The notes beneath the pieces are model-generated. The model saw nothing but the letters and a program-made list of their open reading frames with translations. It did no database searches and was not told the DNA's origin. Positions 43,231-51,602 of a stretch of 64,000 nucleotides of DNA are shown here, piece by piece. The position numbers and the translations under genes are program-made. How positions within the stretch are numbered: the stretch's first letter is position 1; every line of letters starts with the position of its first letter. Source of the stretch: Leeuwenhoekiella blandensis MED217 (GTDB lineage Bacteria; Bacteroidota; Bacteroidia; Flavobacteriales; Flavobacteriaceae); contig NZ_CH672395.1 in NCBI RefSeq assembly GCF_000152985.1, positions 1,501,145 to 1,565,144 of the forward strand, in the 5' to 3' direction.

Positions 43231-43950
43231 ATGAATTGCATTATAATCGATGATGAAGCTTTGGCGCGCTCAATAATTCGTAACCACTGTGAGAAAAGCA
43301 CAGATGTTGAGGTTGTAGCACAATTTGAGAATGCGATAAGTGCTATTAAATACTTAAACCAAAACGAGGTTGATCTGATTTTTCTAGATATTCATATGCC
43401 CGACTTTACAGGTTTTGATTTCATTCAAACCTTAAAAAGTCCGCCAAAAATTATTTTAACCACTTCAGATCGCAATTTTGCTATCGAAGCTTTTGAGTAC
43501 GATTGCATTGTAGATTATCTTGTTAAACCGGTAGGATTACCTCGCTTTTTAAAAGCGATTCAGAAAGCGCAGCAATTCTCTTTAACCAGCAAAGAACCTG
43601 CCGCACCCGCAGCAGCCACAGAAGCAAAGCAGGAGGAAGGCAAGGATTTATATATCAATATCGACCGCAGGTTGATCAAGATTGATTTTGACAGCATTTT
43701 AATTATTGAGGCCAAAGGAGATTATATCCTCATCAAAACCGAAGGGAAAAACTATACGGTTCATTCTACCTTAAAGAAGATCGAAGAGAAACTGCCCGAG
43801 AGTAAGTTCTTAAAAATTCACCGGTCTTATGTGATCAATTTTCATAAGATCATCGACATTGAAGACAACAGTGTGTTGATCGCAAAGGATGTGATTCCTA
43901 TTAGCCGTTCAAACCGTCCTATTTTGATGAAGCGTCTTAATTTGCTTTAA
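43231..43950 (+). CDS. LytTR-family response regulator, proposed output of the relay
   Basis: This 239-residue regulator has a receiver domain (D7/D8, phospho-acceptor D53 in FLDIHMPDF, Thr in LTTSDR, Lys in YLVKPV), an Ala/Glu-rich linker (about 124-140) and a LytTR DNA-binding domain (about 142-239, with EAKGDYILI and FLKIHRSYVI). It starts 9 bases after the Hpt gene and ends the operon. Direct repeats of the LytTR type occur upstream of its own operon and in four places in the following surface-polysaccharide region. One distal half-site overlaps its own stop codon. Confidence 0.93.
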   Translation: MNCIIIDDEALARSIIRNHCEKSTDVEVVAQFENAISAIKYLNQNEVDLIFLDIHMPDFTGFDFIQTLKSPPKIILTTSDRNFAIEAFEYDCIVDYLVKPVGLPRFLKAIQKAQQFSLTSKEPAAPAAATEAKQEEGKDLYINIDRRLIKIDFDSILIIEAKGDYILIKTEGKNYTVHSTLKKIEEKLPESKFLKIHRSYVINFHKIIDIEDNSVLIAKDVIPISRSNRPILMKRLNLL

Positions 43951-43979
43951 CGCGTAGCGTTTTCCATTCAACTACACTT
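43943..43979 (+). promoter_or_regulatory. LytTR-type direct repeat upstream of the T9SS protein gene
   Basis: The proximal copy CCATTCAACTACACTT starts at 43964. Its start is 61 bp before the -7 element TAATTTTG (44025-44032). The distal half (TGCTTTAACGCG, 43943) is weaker but 21 bp upstream; it shares TT-N-AACGC with the distal half at 51489 and covers the stop codon of the regulator gene. No TTG lies at -33, which fits an activator-dependent promoter. Confidence 0.6.
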
Positions 43980-44048
43980 AAACGCGACCCACCGAATATT
44001 CAAATTTCAGCGCTTCTAGTCTTTTAATTTTGGATTAAAATCCAGATT

Positions 44049-46487
44049 ATGAGACCTTTTCTAAGTTTAAGCATACTTTTAATTTCGGTGGTTGCCACTG
44101 CTCAAAATTTCAGCTTTTTAGGTGAATATACCTCAGACGGCACACCGCTTTATTTAGAAGCTCAGGATGATGTGGTTACCTCAGAAACGCTTTCGCTTGT
44201 TGCCAGTGCTTTGCCGGAGTCCTATGCGGTGCCTACTTACAATCCGCATTACATCTCTAGTGGTTATGATACAGATGTCATTGTGCATGAAGATGCTGAA
44301 GTCTACGTTACTTTTGTCGCCGAAGGCGCAGGGTATAAAAATGTTCTTGGATTTTATACGTATGATATCAATAATCCGTTAGATCGAAAACCTTACGATC
44401 ACGAGATCACCATAATTTTCCCTAATGTTTCTGCACAAGGTTCCGGCGGTGGTTTAAAGGCCGGAAACAAAGTAAAATTAGGTTCTTTTAAAGCCGGCAC
44501 CGGCATTGGTTGGGTGCTGCTGGCAAATGCCTGGAAGTCTGAAGTTACCTGGGGTTTATGGCAATTGTATTCTAATCCCGATTTTAATCCGGAGGCCGAT
44601 CCTGCTTTGCGTTATCATAACGTGCTGCTCAACGATCCTGAAAATGAACGAATCATTCTAGGTTTTGAAGATATTCGTCGGGACTACAGTTCGTGTGATC
44701 AAGATTTTAATGATGCCTTGTTTTATATTTCAGCCAATCCTTATACGGCTTTAGAAACCAAAAATTATGCTGATGTAGCTTCTGCAACTAAGGTGAATTC
44801 TGCTTACGACGGCGGTTTAGAAAGCAACGGAGACCTGTCTACACTCATTGCAAAGCGCAATTTGAACCGAAGCAAAACAAACGATCAAAAAAATACCAAA
44901 GCAGCCCAGTCCCGATTTAAGAAAAGTAAGTTTCCCTCAAAAAACGGCACTTCAAACCTGGCGTCATATTTTGGTGAAACAGCACTTTTTGGCACCGAAA
45001 CAGCTGCTGTTGCGAGTCCGTCTGACTTGCAAGACATCACTAATGCTTCAGGTATTTTTGCGATTGATTACTATCAAGGAGAAGATCGTGTCGTAGCAGG
45101 TCTGTTGCTCAAGACCGAAGACCGCGTGTATGATCACGCCAAAACGATTTGTGACCGATTGAATGGAGCAACTCTTGATGACATTCGTAGGTTTCAACTG
45201 CGGGGACATCAGTTTATTTTAGCTGAAATTTTACGAGCTAACGGACTCAAAGAATATGCTGTGAGCTTTTCGGTAAATCAGAGCGATGCTGCACAAACGC
45301 TTTACAGTTACTGGAATATTGATCAATATCCGGAAGGTGACTATTTAAACTTTCAATTTTGGGGAACTTCAGTAGCGCAGGTGAGTAGCCTTATAAATTA
45401 TGCTTTAGATGTTTTAGAGCAATCAGGAGGCTTAAACAGCGACCCCAATACTACCTATAAATTACCCGAGGTATTTGTCAAAAGCGGATATTACAGCCGC
45501 GGTGCCCTTGTTTTAAATCTGTGTAATAAAACAGGAGTAAAAACACTTGTGGCAGAAACTAATAAGCGTGCAACCGAAACTGATAGTTTAGAAAACACGG
45601 TGCAAAACTTAAGCCTTAGCGGCGCGTATGAAGAGCAGGTTATCTTAGAAACCGGATATTTATTTGATGTTGGTGTATCGCTTACAGATGCTCAAACAGG
45701 TAGTTACGATGCTTTGTACCTTGCAGACGGACCTTGGGGTATCGACTATAATCAAACTGAAGCAAACCTGACCGATTTTATCATCGACCAAGCTGTTGAA
45801 GTTGCAGAAGGAGATGCTTACAGTATTGAACGCAATGTTTCACTTAATGCAGAAGTAAAGGGGACGTTTAATATTTTTAGACACATTCTCGCCGGTGAGT
45901 TGGCGCTTGATGTGCGTGATTTATCTGCTCTTGAATTTGAGCTGGAAACCAATGTTCCTGTTGAAGTTATTCTGGTTCCGGCAAACCTTGAAGATTGGTC
46001 AAACAGGCTGCGTTATACGCTACCGGCATCTCAAGAAAATCAATTTTATGCAATTCCTTTTGACGAATTTAAAAATGCATCTGGTGAGGCTCAAAGTGTG
46101 ACCGCGATACGCAGTGTTGTATTTTCTGTACAGGGTGATTATATCAATTTTCAGTCAGCAGCGGTGAGATTAAAAAATCTGGCATTTAGCAATAATCGCA
46201 GTCTTTCTGTAGAAGCGATAGCTCAAGAACTTCAAAGCACGCAGGTACATAATTATCCCAATCCTTTTACGCAGTACACCTTGATCAAACTTCCGGCTCC
46301 TGCTGTAGAAGCAGCCATCGAGCTTGTAGATATGAATGGACGCAAGGTGGTTTCAAAAAAGAGAAAAACTTCAGGCAATCAAAATACACTTCGCCTGGAT
46401 CGAGACGGTTTACCTACCGGTTTATACAGTTATGCAGTGACCACAGATACCGGTAATATATATAATGGAAAGTTACTTATAAATTAG
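44049..46487 (+). CDS. T9SS-secreted DUF4114 surface protein
   Basis: This 812-residue protein has a signal peptide ending VVATAQ and a DUF4114 domain (about 85-230) with the Asp-rich motif SSCDQDFNDALFYI that suggests Ca2+ binding. A middle region without a family I recognise follows. The C-terminal type A sorting domain (about 732-812, NYPNPFTQYT and DGLPTGLYSYAV) directs export by the type IX system and attachment to the surface through lipopolysaccharide. It is likely an adhesin or matrix protein. It follows the regulator gene by 98 bases and has the proposed LytTR promoter, ending at a strong terminator. Confidence 0.88.
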   Translation: MRPFLSLSILLISVVATAQNFSFLGEYTSDGTPLYLEAQDDVVTSETLSLVASALPESYAVPTYNPHYISSGYDTDVIVHEDAEVYVTFVAEGAGYKNVLGFYTYDINNPLDRKPYDHEITIIFPNVSAQGSGGGLKAGNKVKLGSFKAGTGIGWVLLANAWKSEVTWGLWQLYSNPDFNPEADPALRYHNVLLNDPENERIILGFEDIRRDYSSCDQDFNDALFYISANPYTALETKNYADVASATKVNSAYDGGLESNGDLSTLIAKRNLNRSKTNDQKNTKAAQSRFKKSKFPSKNGTSNLASYFGETALFGTETAAVASPSDLQDITNASGIFAIDYYQGEDRVVAGLLLKTEDRVYDHAKTICDRLNGATLDDIRRFQLRGHQFILAEILRANGLKEYAVSFSVNQSDAAQTLYSYWNIDQYPEGDYLNFQFWGTSVAQVSSLINYALDVLEQSGGLNSDPNTTYKLPEVFVKSGYYSRGALVLNLCNKTGVKTLVAETNKRATETDSLENTVQNLSLSGAYEEQVILETGYLFDVGVSLTDAQTGSYDALYLADGPWGIDYNQTEANLTDFIIDQAVEVAEGDAYSIERNVSLNAEVKGTFNIFRHILAGELALDVRDLSALEFELETNVPVEVILVPANLEDWSNRLRYTLPASQENQFYAIPFDEFKNASGEAQSVTAIRSVVFSVQGDYINFQSAAVRLKNLAFSNNRSLSVEAIAQELQSTQVHNYPNPFTQYTLIKLPAPAVEAAIELVDMNGRKVVSKKRKTSGNQNTLRLDRDGLPTGLYSYAVTTDTGNIYNGKLLIN

Positions 46488-46517
46488 TTTTTTTGTGTTG
46501 GTTAGTTAGTTTGTTAG

Positions 46518-46547
46518 AGGCGGTAGTTTTAAACTACCGCCTTTTTT
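46518..46547 (+). terminator. Rho-independent terminator after the DUF4114 gene
   Basis: AGGCGGTAGTTT/AAACTACCGCCT forms a perfect 12-bp stem with a single T at the centre and a run of six T. Confidence 0.88.
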
Positions 46548-46655
46548 GTGGTACCAAAAGCTTTAAAAACCATTACCTAACGAGTCTTCCTTGGCCGGCA
46601 GAAAGATTTGCCCTTAGCTCGTTTGTGAAGTTTTTTTGCCGATCCCGTATTACAA

Positions 46656-47390
46656 TCAGTTTGATTTGGAGTTTTCTTGGGTATAATCGCAAGCTGCATC
46701 AATACGAATGCTTTTATCTATTTTATGGAAGGAAACCAACACATCTCTTTGATCGATATGATCATAATAATCGACAAAAAGTTTTTCGGCAAAAATTCCG
46801 TTAGGGATTTGTTTTGGGGCGAGTTGCCAATCTAGAAAAGCTACAGCATAGTCAAATACAGGAAGATGATATTCGGTTTCAGGTGCCACCCGATAGATCT
46901 TTGTTCCTGATTTAGACCGCTTTTGCCTGCGCTTACTTGTTGGGCTGAAGCTATACCAGTGTTGTGTTTTACCATCAACCAAGGTATCACGAACTTTACT
47001 GAACGCATAGTGCTTGGTCATAAATGCAAAATGATTGCGATAGCTACTCACAAATTCACAGGGAATATTGATTTTAGTTGCTTGTTCTAATTCCGTTTTG
47101 AGAAGGTTAACGTCAAATGTGAGTCCGTTTTCATCTTTAAACTGAAGCCTGTAATGTAAAGAACCCTTAGGCGTAACCACAGCGTGATAGCTGTTGTCAT
47201 TAGCATTGGTTAAGTAAATTACGGTAGTCGTACTGTCCTTTGTATAAAAAGGTCTGTGTTCAATTTTAATACTGTCTTTATAAAAGGTTCTGGTGTAGGT
47301 GAGCCAATGATCAAAAGTGTACTGCTTTTGTGCATTGCAAACGAAAGTACATAAATAAAGTAGGCAGAAGCTATAGAAGTAGTTCCTCAT
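46656..47390 (-). CDS. Exported protein of unknown function
   Basis: This 244-residue protein has a signal peptide (MRNYFYSFCLLYLCTFVCNA) and then a beta-rich region with repeated Tyr/Phe strands and a basic KRRQKRSKSG loop (about 160-172). I do not recognise a family. The ATG at 47390 is preferred over 47408 because it begins the signal peptide. It lies between the DUF4114 gene (convergent) and the TPR/barrel gene (same strand, upstream), from which a terminator separates it. It is probably periplasmic or attached to the outer membrane. Confidence 0.7.
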   Translation of the reverse strand: MRNYFYSFCLLYLCTFVCNAQKQYTFDHWLTYTRTFYKDSIKIEHRPFYTKDSTTTVIYLTNANDNSYHAVVTPKGSLHYRLQFKDENGLTFDVNLLKTELEQATKINIPCEFVSSYRNHFAFMTKHYAFSKVRDTLVDGKTQHWYSFSPTSKRRQKRSKSGTKIYRVAPETEYHLPVFDYAVAFLDWQLAPKQIPNGIFAEKLFVDYYDHIDQRDVLVSFHKIDKSIRIDAACDYTQENSKSN

Positions 47391-47448
47391 ATCACAAATT
47401 AGCAGCATAAATATACTTAAAATGCTGTGGTGAAACCTGTAAAAACAG

Positions 47449-47473
47449 AAAAGCCTGTCTGGGACAGGCTTTT
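47449..47473 (-). terminator. Rho-independent terminator after the TPR/barrel gene
   Basis: AAAAGCCTGTC/GACAGGCTTTT forms a perfect 11-bp stem with a 3-base loop, flanked by A/T runs. It is positioned downstream of the minus-strand gene ending at 47525. Confidence 0.8.
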
Positions 47474-47524
47474 GTAATAGCTACATTTTGTGGTACCGTA
47501 AAAGCTTATGTTAACTGAGGTAAT

Positions 47525-49570
47525 TTACTTGAAAAGCGGCTTAGCAAAAGGCTGCCATCTTAAGCTTAAACCAACTTCTCCAAACTCAAAACCACTGGCT
47601 ACAGCCGAGGCGATGTTACTGTATTGCGCATAAAGGCCGAGATCAAATTGATTACTGAAACTGTAGCGTACATTCACTTCAGCTCTAAAAATAGAGGTAG
47701 CTTCTTGATCTTCTACAAATTGACGACCGCCGGCAGCAACTGTATGAATAGTAAGGTTTTCTGCAGGCTTAAGCAGTAGATCTGCAAAAAGCTCTGCCGC
47801 CTGATATTTAGACGGACTGAAATACAAAGCATTCACCTGATCTTTATAACTCAGATATTGATAGTTGAAGCCCATTTTAAGCGCAGGCTTACGTGTGAGG
47901 GAATAATACAACGAGGTAAATAACAATTTACGGTTGTTTTCGTCAGATTGTGCGGTATAGATCATAGACGTGTACCAACCCAGACGTGTTGTAATTCCCC
48001 AGTTGTAATTCAAGAAATAATCATTCAAGGCTATTTTTTCTTGTAGTAGCGCAGCATTAAAATTCTGTAAAGCTCTGCGATAACCAAACTCTGCTTGCTG
48101 GCGTTTAAAGGGTTTTGCTTGTAAGCTTATTCCGCCTTGTGTATCGGTATATTCATTTTCATTGGTACTTGCTTTAATGAGTCCGGCGTTGGCTTTAAAA
48201 TTTAAGCCCGGCATTATGCGATATTCTAGATTAGCGCCAAGTTCATAGGCCGTAGCCTCTTCGCCACTTATACCGTTGCGGGTGATACGATAACCGTATT
48301 GAGCACCAATTTTAAACGCAGTAGAAAAAGGTAGCGCAGCATTAAAGCCGTAGCTATATGCCTGGTTTTCTCCATTATCTTTGGTTAAAGAAGCACGTGC
48401 GCCTAGTTCTGGAGCGTACGATAGATCTAAAGTTTTGATCAAACCTAAAGCATCTTTTTGCCCCTCATAGTAGTCAAGTGTTTTTTGAGCGAAAGCATAT
48501 GCCTGCAGCGGATTATCGCTTGCACGATAGGCATTAGCAATCCCCAAATTGCCGTCAAAGGAAGTCGAATCTTGCGCTAAAATTTGCTGATAGTTTTTTA
48601 CTGAAGCTTTAAAATCGCCGGTATACATCCCTAACATCGCTTTTAACGCTAAAAGGGTCTTGTGATCTGTATAAGTTGAATCTAATGCTTTGATCGTTTG
48701 GTTGGCTTCAGCATACTTTGCATTCCAGACTAAAGCTTGAACATAACGCTCTGCTGCTTGAAGACGCACTAAAGAGTCGGTTTTCTTTTGCTTACTTAAA
48801 GTATAGGCTTCCGTCGCTTGTTGCAATGCCTGTTGTTCTTCCTCTTGCAAATGAGCAACAAGTGCTAAACCTATTTTCCCGGTGATGCTGTCATTACTAT
48901 TCTTATTAAAACCAGAATAGATTTTAGCAGCTTCTTCAAAACTTTTGTTGGGTAAATAGATGGCGATAAGATTGAGTTGGGTATCACGATCCTGAGGAAA
49001 ATCTTCAAAATTTGATTGAAGCAATGCAACGGCACTGTCAATTTCTTGACGTTTGGCCAATTGTCCCGCCATTCCTAATTTGATGTATTTATAAGAGACC
49101 TTGGCACTTGGGTTTTCCGCATCAACTTCAAGTGCTTTGTTGATATACACCCGAGCTTCTTGATAGCGTTTTAGGTTTGACAAGGTGTTTGCATAACCCA
49201 ACAATGCCCCAAAATTCTCTGGATGTTCTGCAACGAGCTTTTTATACACAGGAACTGCAGCTTCAAAGTTTTTATTCCATAAAAAGGCTTCGGCATAGTT
49301 TAATTCGATTTCCAGATCACCGGGATAATCGTTACGCATTTCTTCAAATAAAGCTAAGGCTTCCTTTGGTTGACCGCCAAGACCTAAAGCACGTGCATAA
49401 CATAAACGTGCGGTTTTGTTTTGGGGATATTCCTTAAGAATTTTTGCAAAGAACTCTTGAGCTTCTGCGTTCTTTCCGTTTTCAAGATAAGTAAACCCGG
49501 TTTGCATCTCTTGCGCCTGAACACTTATAAATAGTAAAGCACTTACAAGGCATAAATAAACTGTTTTCAT
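47525..49570 (-). CDS. TPR repeat protein with C-terminal outer-membrane beta-barrel (YaiO/PgaA-like architecture)
   Basis: This 681-residue protein has a signal peptide ending SVQAQ, about ten TPR repeats (about 25-370, for example AEAQEFFAKILKEYPQNK) and a C-terminal beta-barrel of about 16 strands (about 375-681). It ends in an outer-membrane strand with aromatic residues (LRWQPFAKPLFK). TPR-plus-barrel proteins such as PgaA, AlgK/E pairs and PelB export exopolysaccharide across the outer membrane. In this gene neighbourhood that is the most likely role. Start ATG 49570 begins the signal peptide; the frame is open to 49603. Confidence 0.8.
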   Translation of the reverse strand: MKTVYLCLVSALLFISVQAQEMQTGFTYLENGKNAEAQEFFAKILKEYPQNKTARLCYARALGLGGQPKEALALFEEMRNDYPGDLEIELNYAEAFLWNKNFEAAVPVYKKLVAEHPENFGALLGYANTLSNLKRYQEARVYINKALEVDAENPSAKVSYKYIKLGMAGQLAKRQEIDSAVALLQSNFEDFPQDRDTQLNLIAIYLPNKSFEEAAKIYSGFNKNSNDSITGKIGLALVAHLQEEEQQALQQATEAYTLSKQKKTDSLVRLQAAERYVQALVWNAKYAEANQTIKALDSTYTDHKTLLALKAMLGMYTGDFKASVKNYQQILAQDSTSFDGNLGIANAYRASDNPLQAYAFAQKTLDYYEGQKDALGLIKTLDLSYAPELGARASLTKDNGENQAYSYGFNAALPFSTAFKIGAQYGYRITRNGISGEEATAYELGANLEYRIMPGLNFKANAGLIKASTNENEYTDTQGGISLQAKPFKRQQAEFGYRRALQNFNAALLQEKIALNDYFLNYNWGITTRLGWYTSMIYTAQSDENNRKLLFTSLYYSLTRKPALKMGFNYQYLSYKDQVNALYFSPSKYQAAELFADLLLKPAENLTIHTVAAGGRQFVEDQEATSIFRAEVNVRYSFSNQFDLGLYAQYSNIASAVASGFEFGEVGLSLRWQPFAKPLFK

Positions 49571-49928
49571 AACTAAGATTTGGTAGGAGCAAGTTAGCCG
49601 CAATACCTTCTTTTTTAATCTACAGCTATGTACAGCTTATCGAAACATAAGCGCATTTCACGGGGAGTACAACTTTTAGAAACGTCAGATTTTGAGTTTG
49701 TTAGTCGATACGTGAGCGATTTCGTCAGGCTTTGTAATTCTTATATATAAGAGGATTGAAGCCTTCTTAGTGTATAACAAATATTTTTTAAAAGGATAGC
49801 ATTGGTTGTTTCGGTTTATCTGCGGGATTTGAACCATTCATCTACACTTAAATTCCGCCGAACGAAATTTTCCGCTGTCGCCTCTCGATGCTCCTCATCT
49901 TTGCTTCATAATCTTTAAATCTTTTGTT
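49571..49928. other. Divergent intergenic region between TPR/barrel and STAS-like genes
   Basis: No coding frame is visible. It contains a palindrome TCTTATATATAAGA (49739-49752) and the LytTR-type repeat at 49812-49849. It also holds a -7-like CATCTTTG (49896-49903) for the plus-strand gene and a TATGTTTC (49649-49642, minus strand) that could serve the TPR/barrel gene. Confidence 0.5.
49812..49849 (+). promoter_or_regulatory. LytTR-type direct repeat upstream of the STAS/flippase unit
   Basis: The proximal copy CCATTCATCTACACTT starts at 49834 and matches the 16-mer at 37244 at 15 of 16 bases. A weaker distal copy CGGTTTATCTGC starts at 49812, 22 bp upstream. The proximal copy starts 62 bp before the -7-like CATCTTTG (49896-49903). 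Confidence 0.65.
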
Positions 49929-50225
49929 ATGTATTCTTTTATCACACAAAACCAGAGCATTCAAATACGTGGAATTTTAAAAGTACAGTCTGTTGGCGAA
50001 CTCGCAGCAACGATCAATGAAGACTTTAGAAATCAAAAGAAGATCACGATCGACCTAAGCGAACTCCAAGAACTTACGTTAAGTACTGTTATGAAGTTGA
50101 TCACTTTGCAAACCAATTACAGAAACAGTGGTAAACTCATCTTGTTTAAAGGCCTTTCTAATAAATCGGTAAGTGGAACCTTCGGCCTTGCCGGAAAGCG
50201 GTACTTGCTGGGAAACGTAGCCTAA
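49929..50225 (+). CDS. STAS-like domain protein
   Basis: This 98-residue protein has the alternating beta-alpha pattern of STAS domains. The strand KKITIDLSELQELTLSTVMK corresponds to the region with the phosphorylatable Ser/Thr of anti-sigma-factor antagonists, here S or T near residues 50-54. It is 22 bases before the flippase gene and probably co-transcribed, so a switch for the polysaccharide machinery by partner binding is possible. The match is by pattern only and is not certain. Confidence 0.6.
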   Translation: MYSFITQNQSIQIRGILKVQSVGELAATINEDFRNQKKITIDLSELQELTLSTVMKLITLQTNYRNSGKLILFKGLSNKSVSGTFGLAGKRYLLGNVA

Positions 50226-50247
50226 TAATCACTCCAAATCTGCCATT

Positions 50248-51495
50248 ATGATAGCGATACCTTTTGTCAAACAGAAAATTTCTGCCCAACAGATTTTTAT
50301 GCTAAGTGCCTTGCTGGTAAATACCGGTAACTACGCTTATAACTTACTTCTTGGGCGCTTGCTTGGCCCTGAAGCTTTTGCCGATGCTGCGATTTTAATC
50401 ACCTTATTATTGGTGTTGTCGTTTGCAGCGATGACGTTTCAATTGGGTACCGCGCGCTTCATCGCACTGCTCGAAGAAGAAAAGCAAGGCGCATTTCTAA
50501 AAAAGATCAATAGATGGAGCCTTCGTATGGGGTTTGCGACAGGACTTGTCTTTGTGTTTTTTGCAAGCTTCTTTCAAGAAGTATTACAAACCTCCTCATC
50601 AATGATGTTTGTGGTTTTTGGCTTGTCTGTTCCGTTCTATTTTGTGATGAGTATCAATCGCGGGATCTATCAAGGAAAACAGGAACTGCTAAGCTTATCA
50701 AAAACCTATCAGATCGAAATGTGGAGCAGGTTACTGCTTACGTTTTTATGCATCTTATTATTTAAAGAACAGCCTGCCATTGGTGTAGCACTGGGAGTGA
50801 GTTTGTCTATTGTAGCGGCACAATTTCCCCGAGCAAAAACCATCAAAACCGATCAGGAAACATTAGATCGCCAATCTACAACTGAAGTCCTCAAGTTTTT
50901 ATCGATCACAGCACTTTATGAAGGAACACAAATTCTTATCAACAACAGTGATATTATTCTTGTAAAGCATTTCTTTGAACCCTATCAAGCAGGATTGTAC
51001 GCCTCGTTGGCATTAATAGGACGCGTGGTGTATTTCGTAGCCTGGATGTTTGTGATGCTGTTGCTTCCGGAAGTGGTAAAGAAGAAAAAAGCAGGAACAC
51101 GTACCACAAAGATTTTATGGAAATACGTGGGTTATATTGGGCTACTTTCGGCAAGTATTGTGGTGGTGTGTTTCGCTTTCCCCAAGATGATCGTCAATTT
51201 GATGTTTGGGCAGGCGTATCTCGAAGTAGCGCATCTTTTAGGCCCTTATGCCTTAGCTACCGGACTTTTTGCAGTGGCAAATCTGTTTACCTATTACTTC
51301 TTATCGCTGGGTAAATACCGGCCTGTATATTTTAGTCTGGTGGGTGGCGCTTTACAAATAAGTGGCGTGCTCTTGTTTCACGACCAATTGTTGCACGTGG
51401 TGTTGGTACAAATTGCCACGATGCTTGTACTTCTTCTGGTACAAGTGGTCTATTGTTTTAAGGAAGAGGGAGTTAGATTAAGTGTTAACCGTTAA
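50248..51495 (+). CDS. Polysaccharide flippase (Wzx/PelG-like, MOP superfamily)
   Basis: This 415-residue integral membrane protein has about 12 TM helices. Its first helix region contains NTGNYAYNLLLGRLLGPEAF, typical of Wzx-type oligosaccharide flippases, and a second half ends near VYCFKEEGVRL. It would move lipid-linked glycans or help a synthase complex across the inner membrane. Together with GT4 and the TPR/barrel protein it resembles parts of the Pel-type system, where PelG has this fold. No Wzy polymerase is visible in the window. Confidence 0.85.
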   Translation: MIAIPFVKQKISAQQIFMLSALLVNTGNYAYNLLLGRLLGPEAFADAAILITLLLVLSFAAMTFQLGTARFIALLEEEKQGAFLKKINRWSLRMGFATGLVFVFFASFFQEVLQTSSSMMFVVFGLSVPFYFVMSINRGIYQGKQELLSLSKTYQIEMWSRLLLTFLCILLFKEQPAIGVALGVSLSIVAAQFPRAKTIKTDQETLDRQSTTEVLKFLSITALYEGTQILINNSDIILVKHFFEPYQAGLYASLALIGRVVYFVAWMFVMLLLPEVVKKKKAGTRTTKILWKYVGYIGLLSASIVVVCFAFPKMIVNLMFGQAYLEVAHLLGPYALATGLFAVANLFTYYFLSLGKYRPVYFSLVGGALQISGVLLFHDQLLHVVLVQIATMLVLLLVQVVYCFKEEGVRLSVNR

Positions 51496-51525
51496 ACGCA
51501 AGTAAAGTACCATTGGTCTACACTA
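51489..51525 (+). promoter_or_regulatory. LytTR-type direct repeat upstream of the GT4 gene
   Basis: The proximal copy CCATTGGTCTACACTA starts at 51510. The distal copy CCGTTAAACGCA starts at 51489, exactly 21 bp upstream, and covers the stop codon of the flippase gene. The proximal copy starts 61 bp before the -7-like CATCTTTG (51571-51578), the same octamer as before the STAS-like gene. Confidence 0.65.
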
Positions 51526-51602
51526 GTCTTCGATCAAACGTATTTCGCAAAAACCAGCTTTATTTCTTTTCATCTTTGAATCAGAATTAAAAACCAAATC
51601 AA

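Noticed and set aside
46493-46804. Plus-strand frame after the DUF4114 gene
   Set aside because: It spans the strong terminator and lies opposite the exported protein gene, and it has no recognisable protein features.
49642-49733. LytTR-type repeat for the minus-strand TPR/barrel gene
   Set aside because: A sequence near 49712 matches only about 7 of 13 bases, the -7 element has a mismatch and no distal copy is found 21 bp upstream. It is not convincing.
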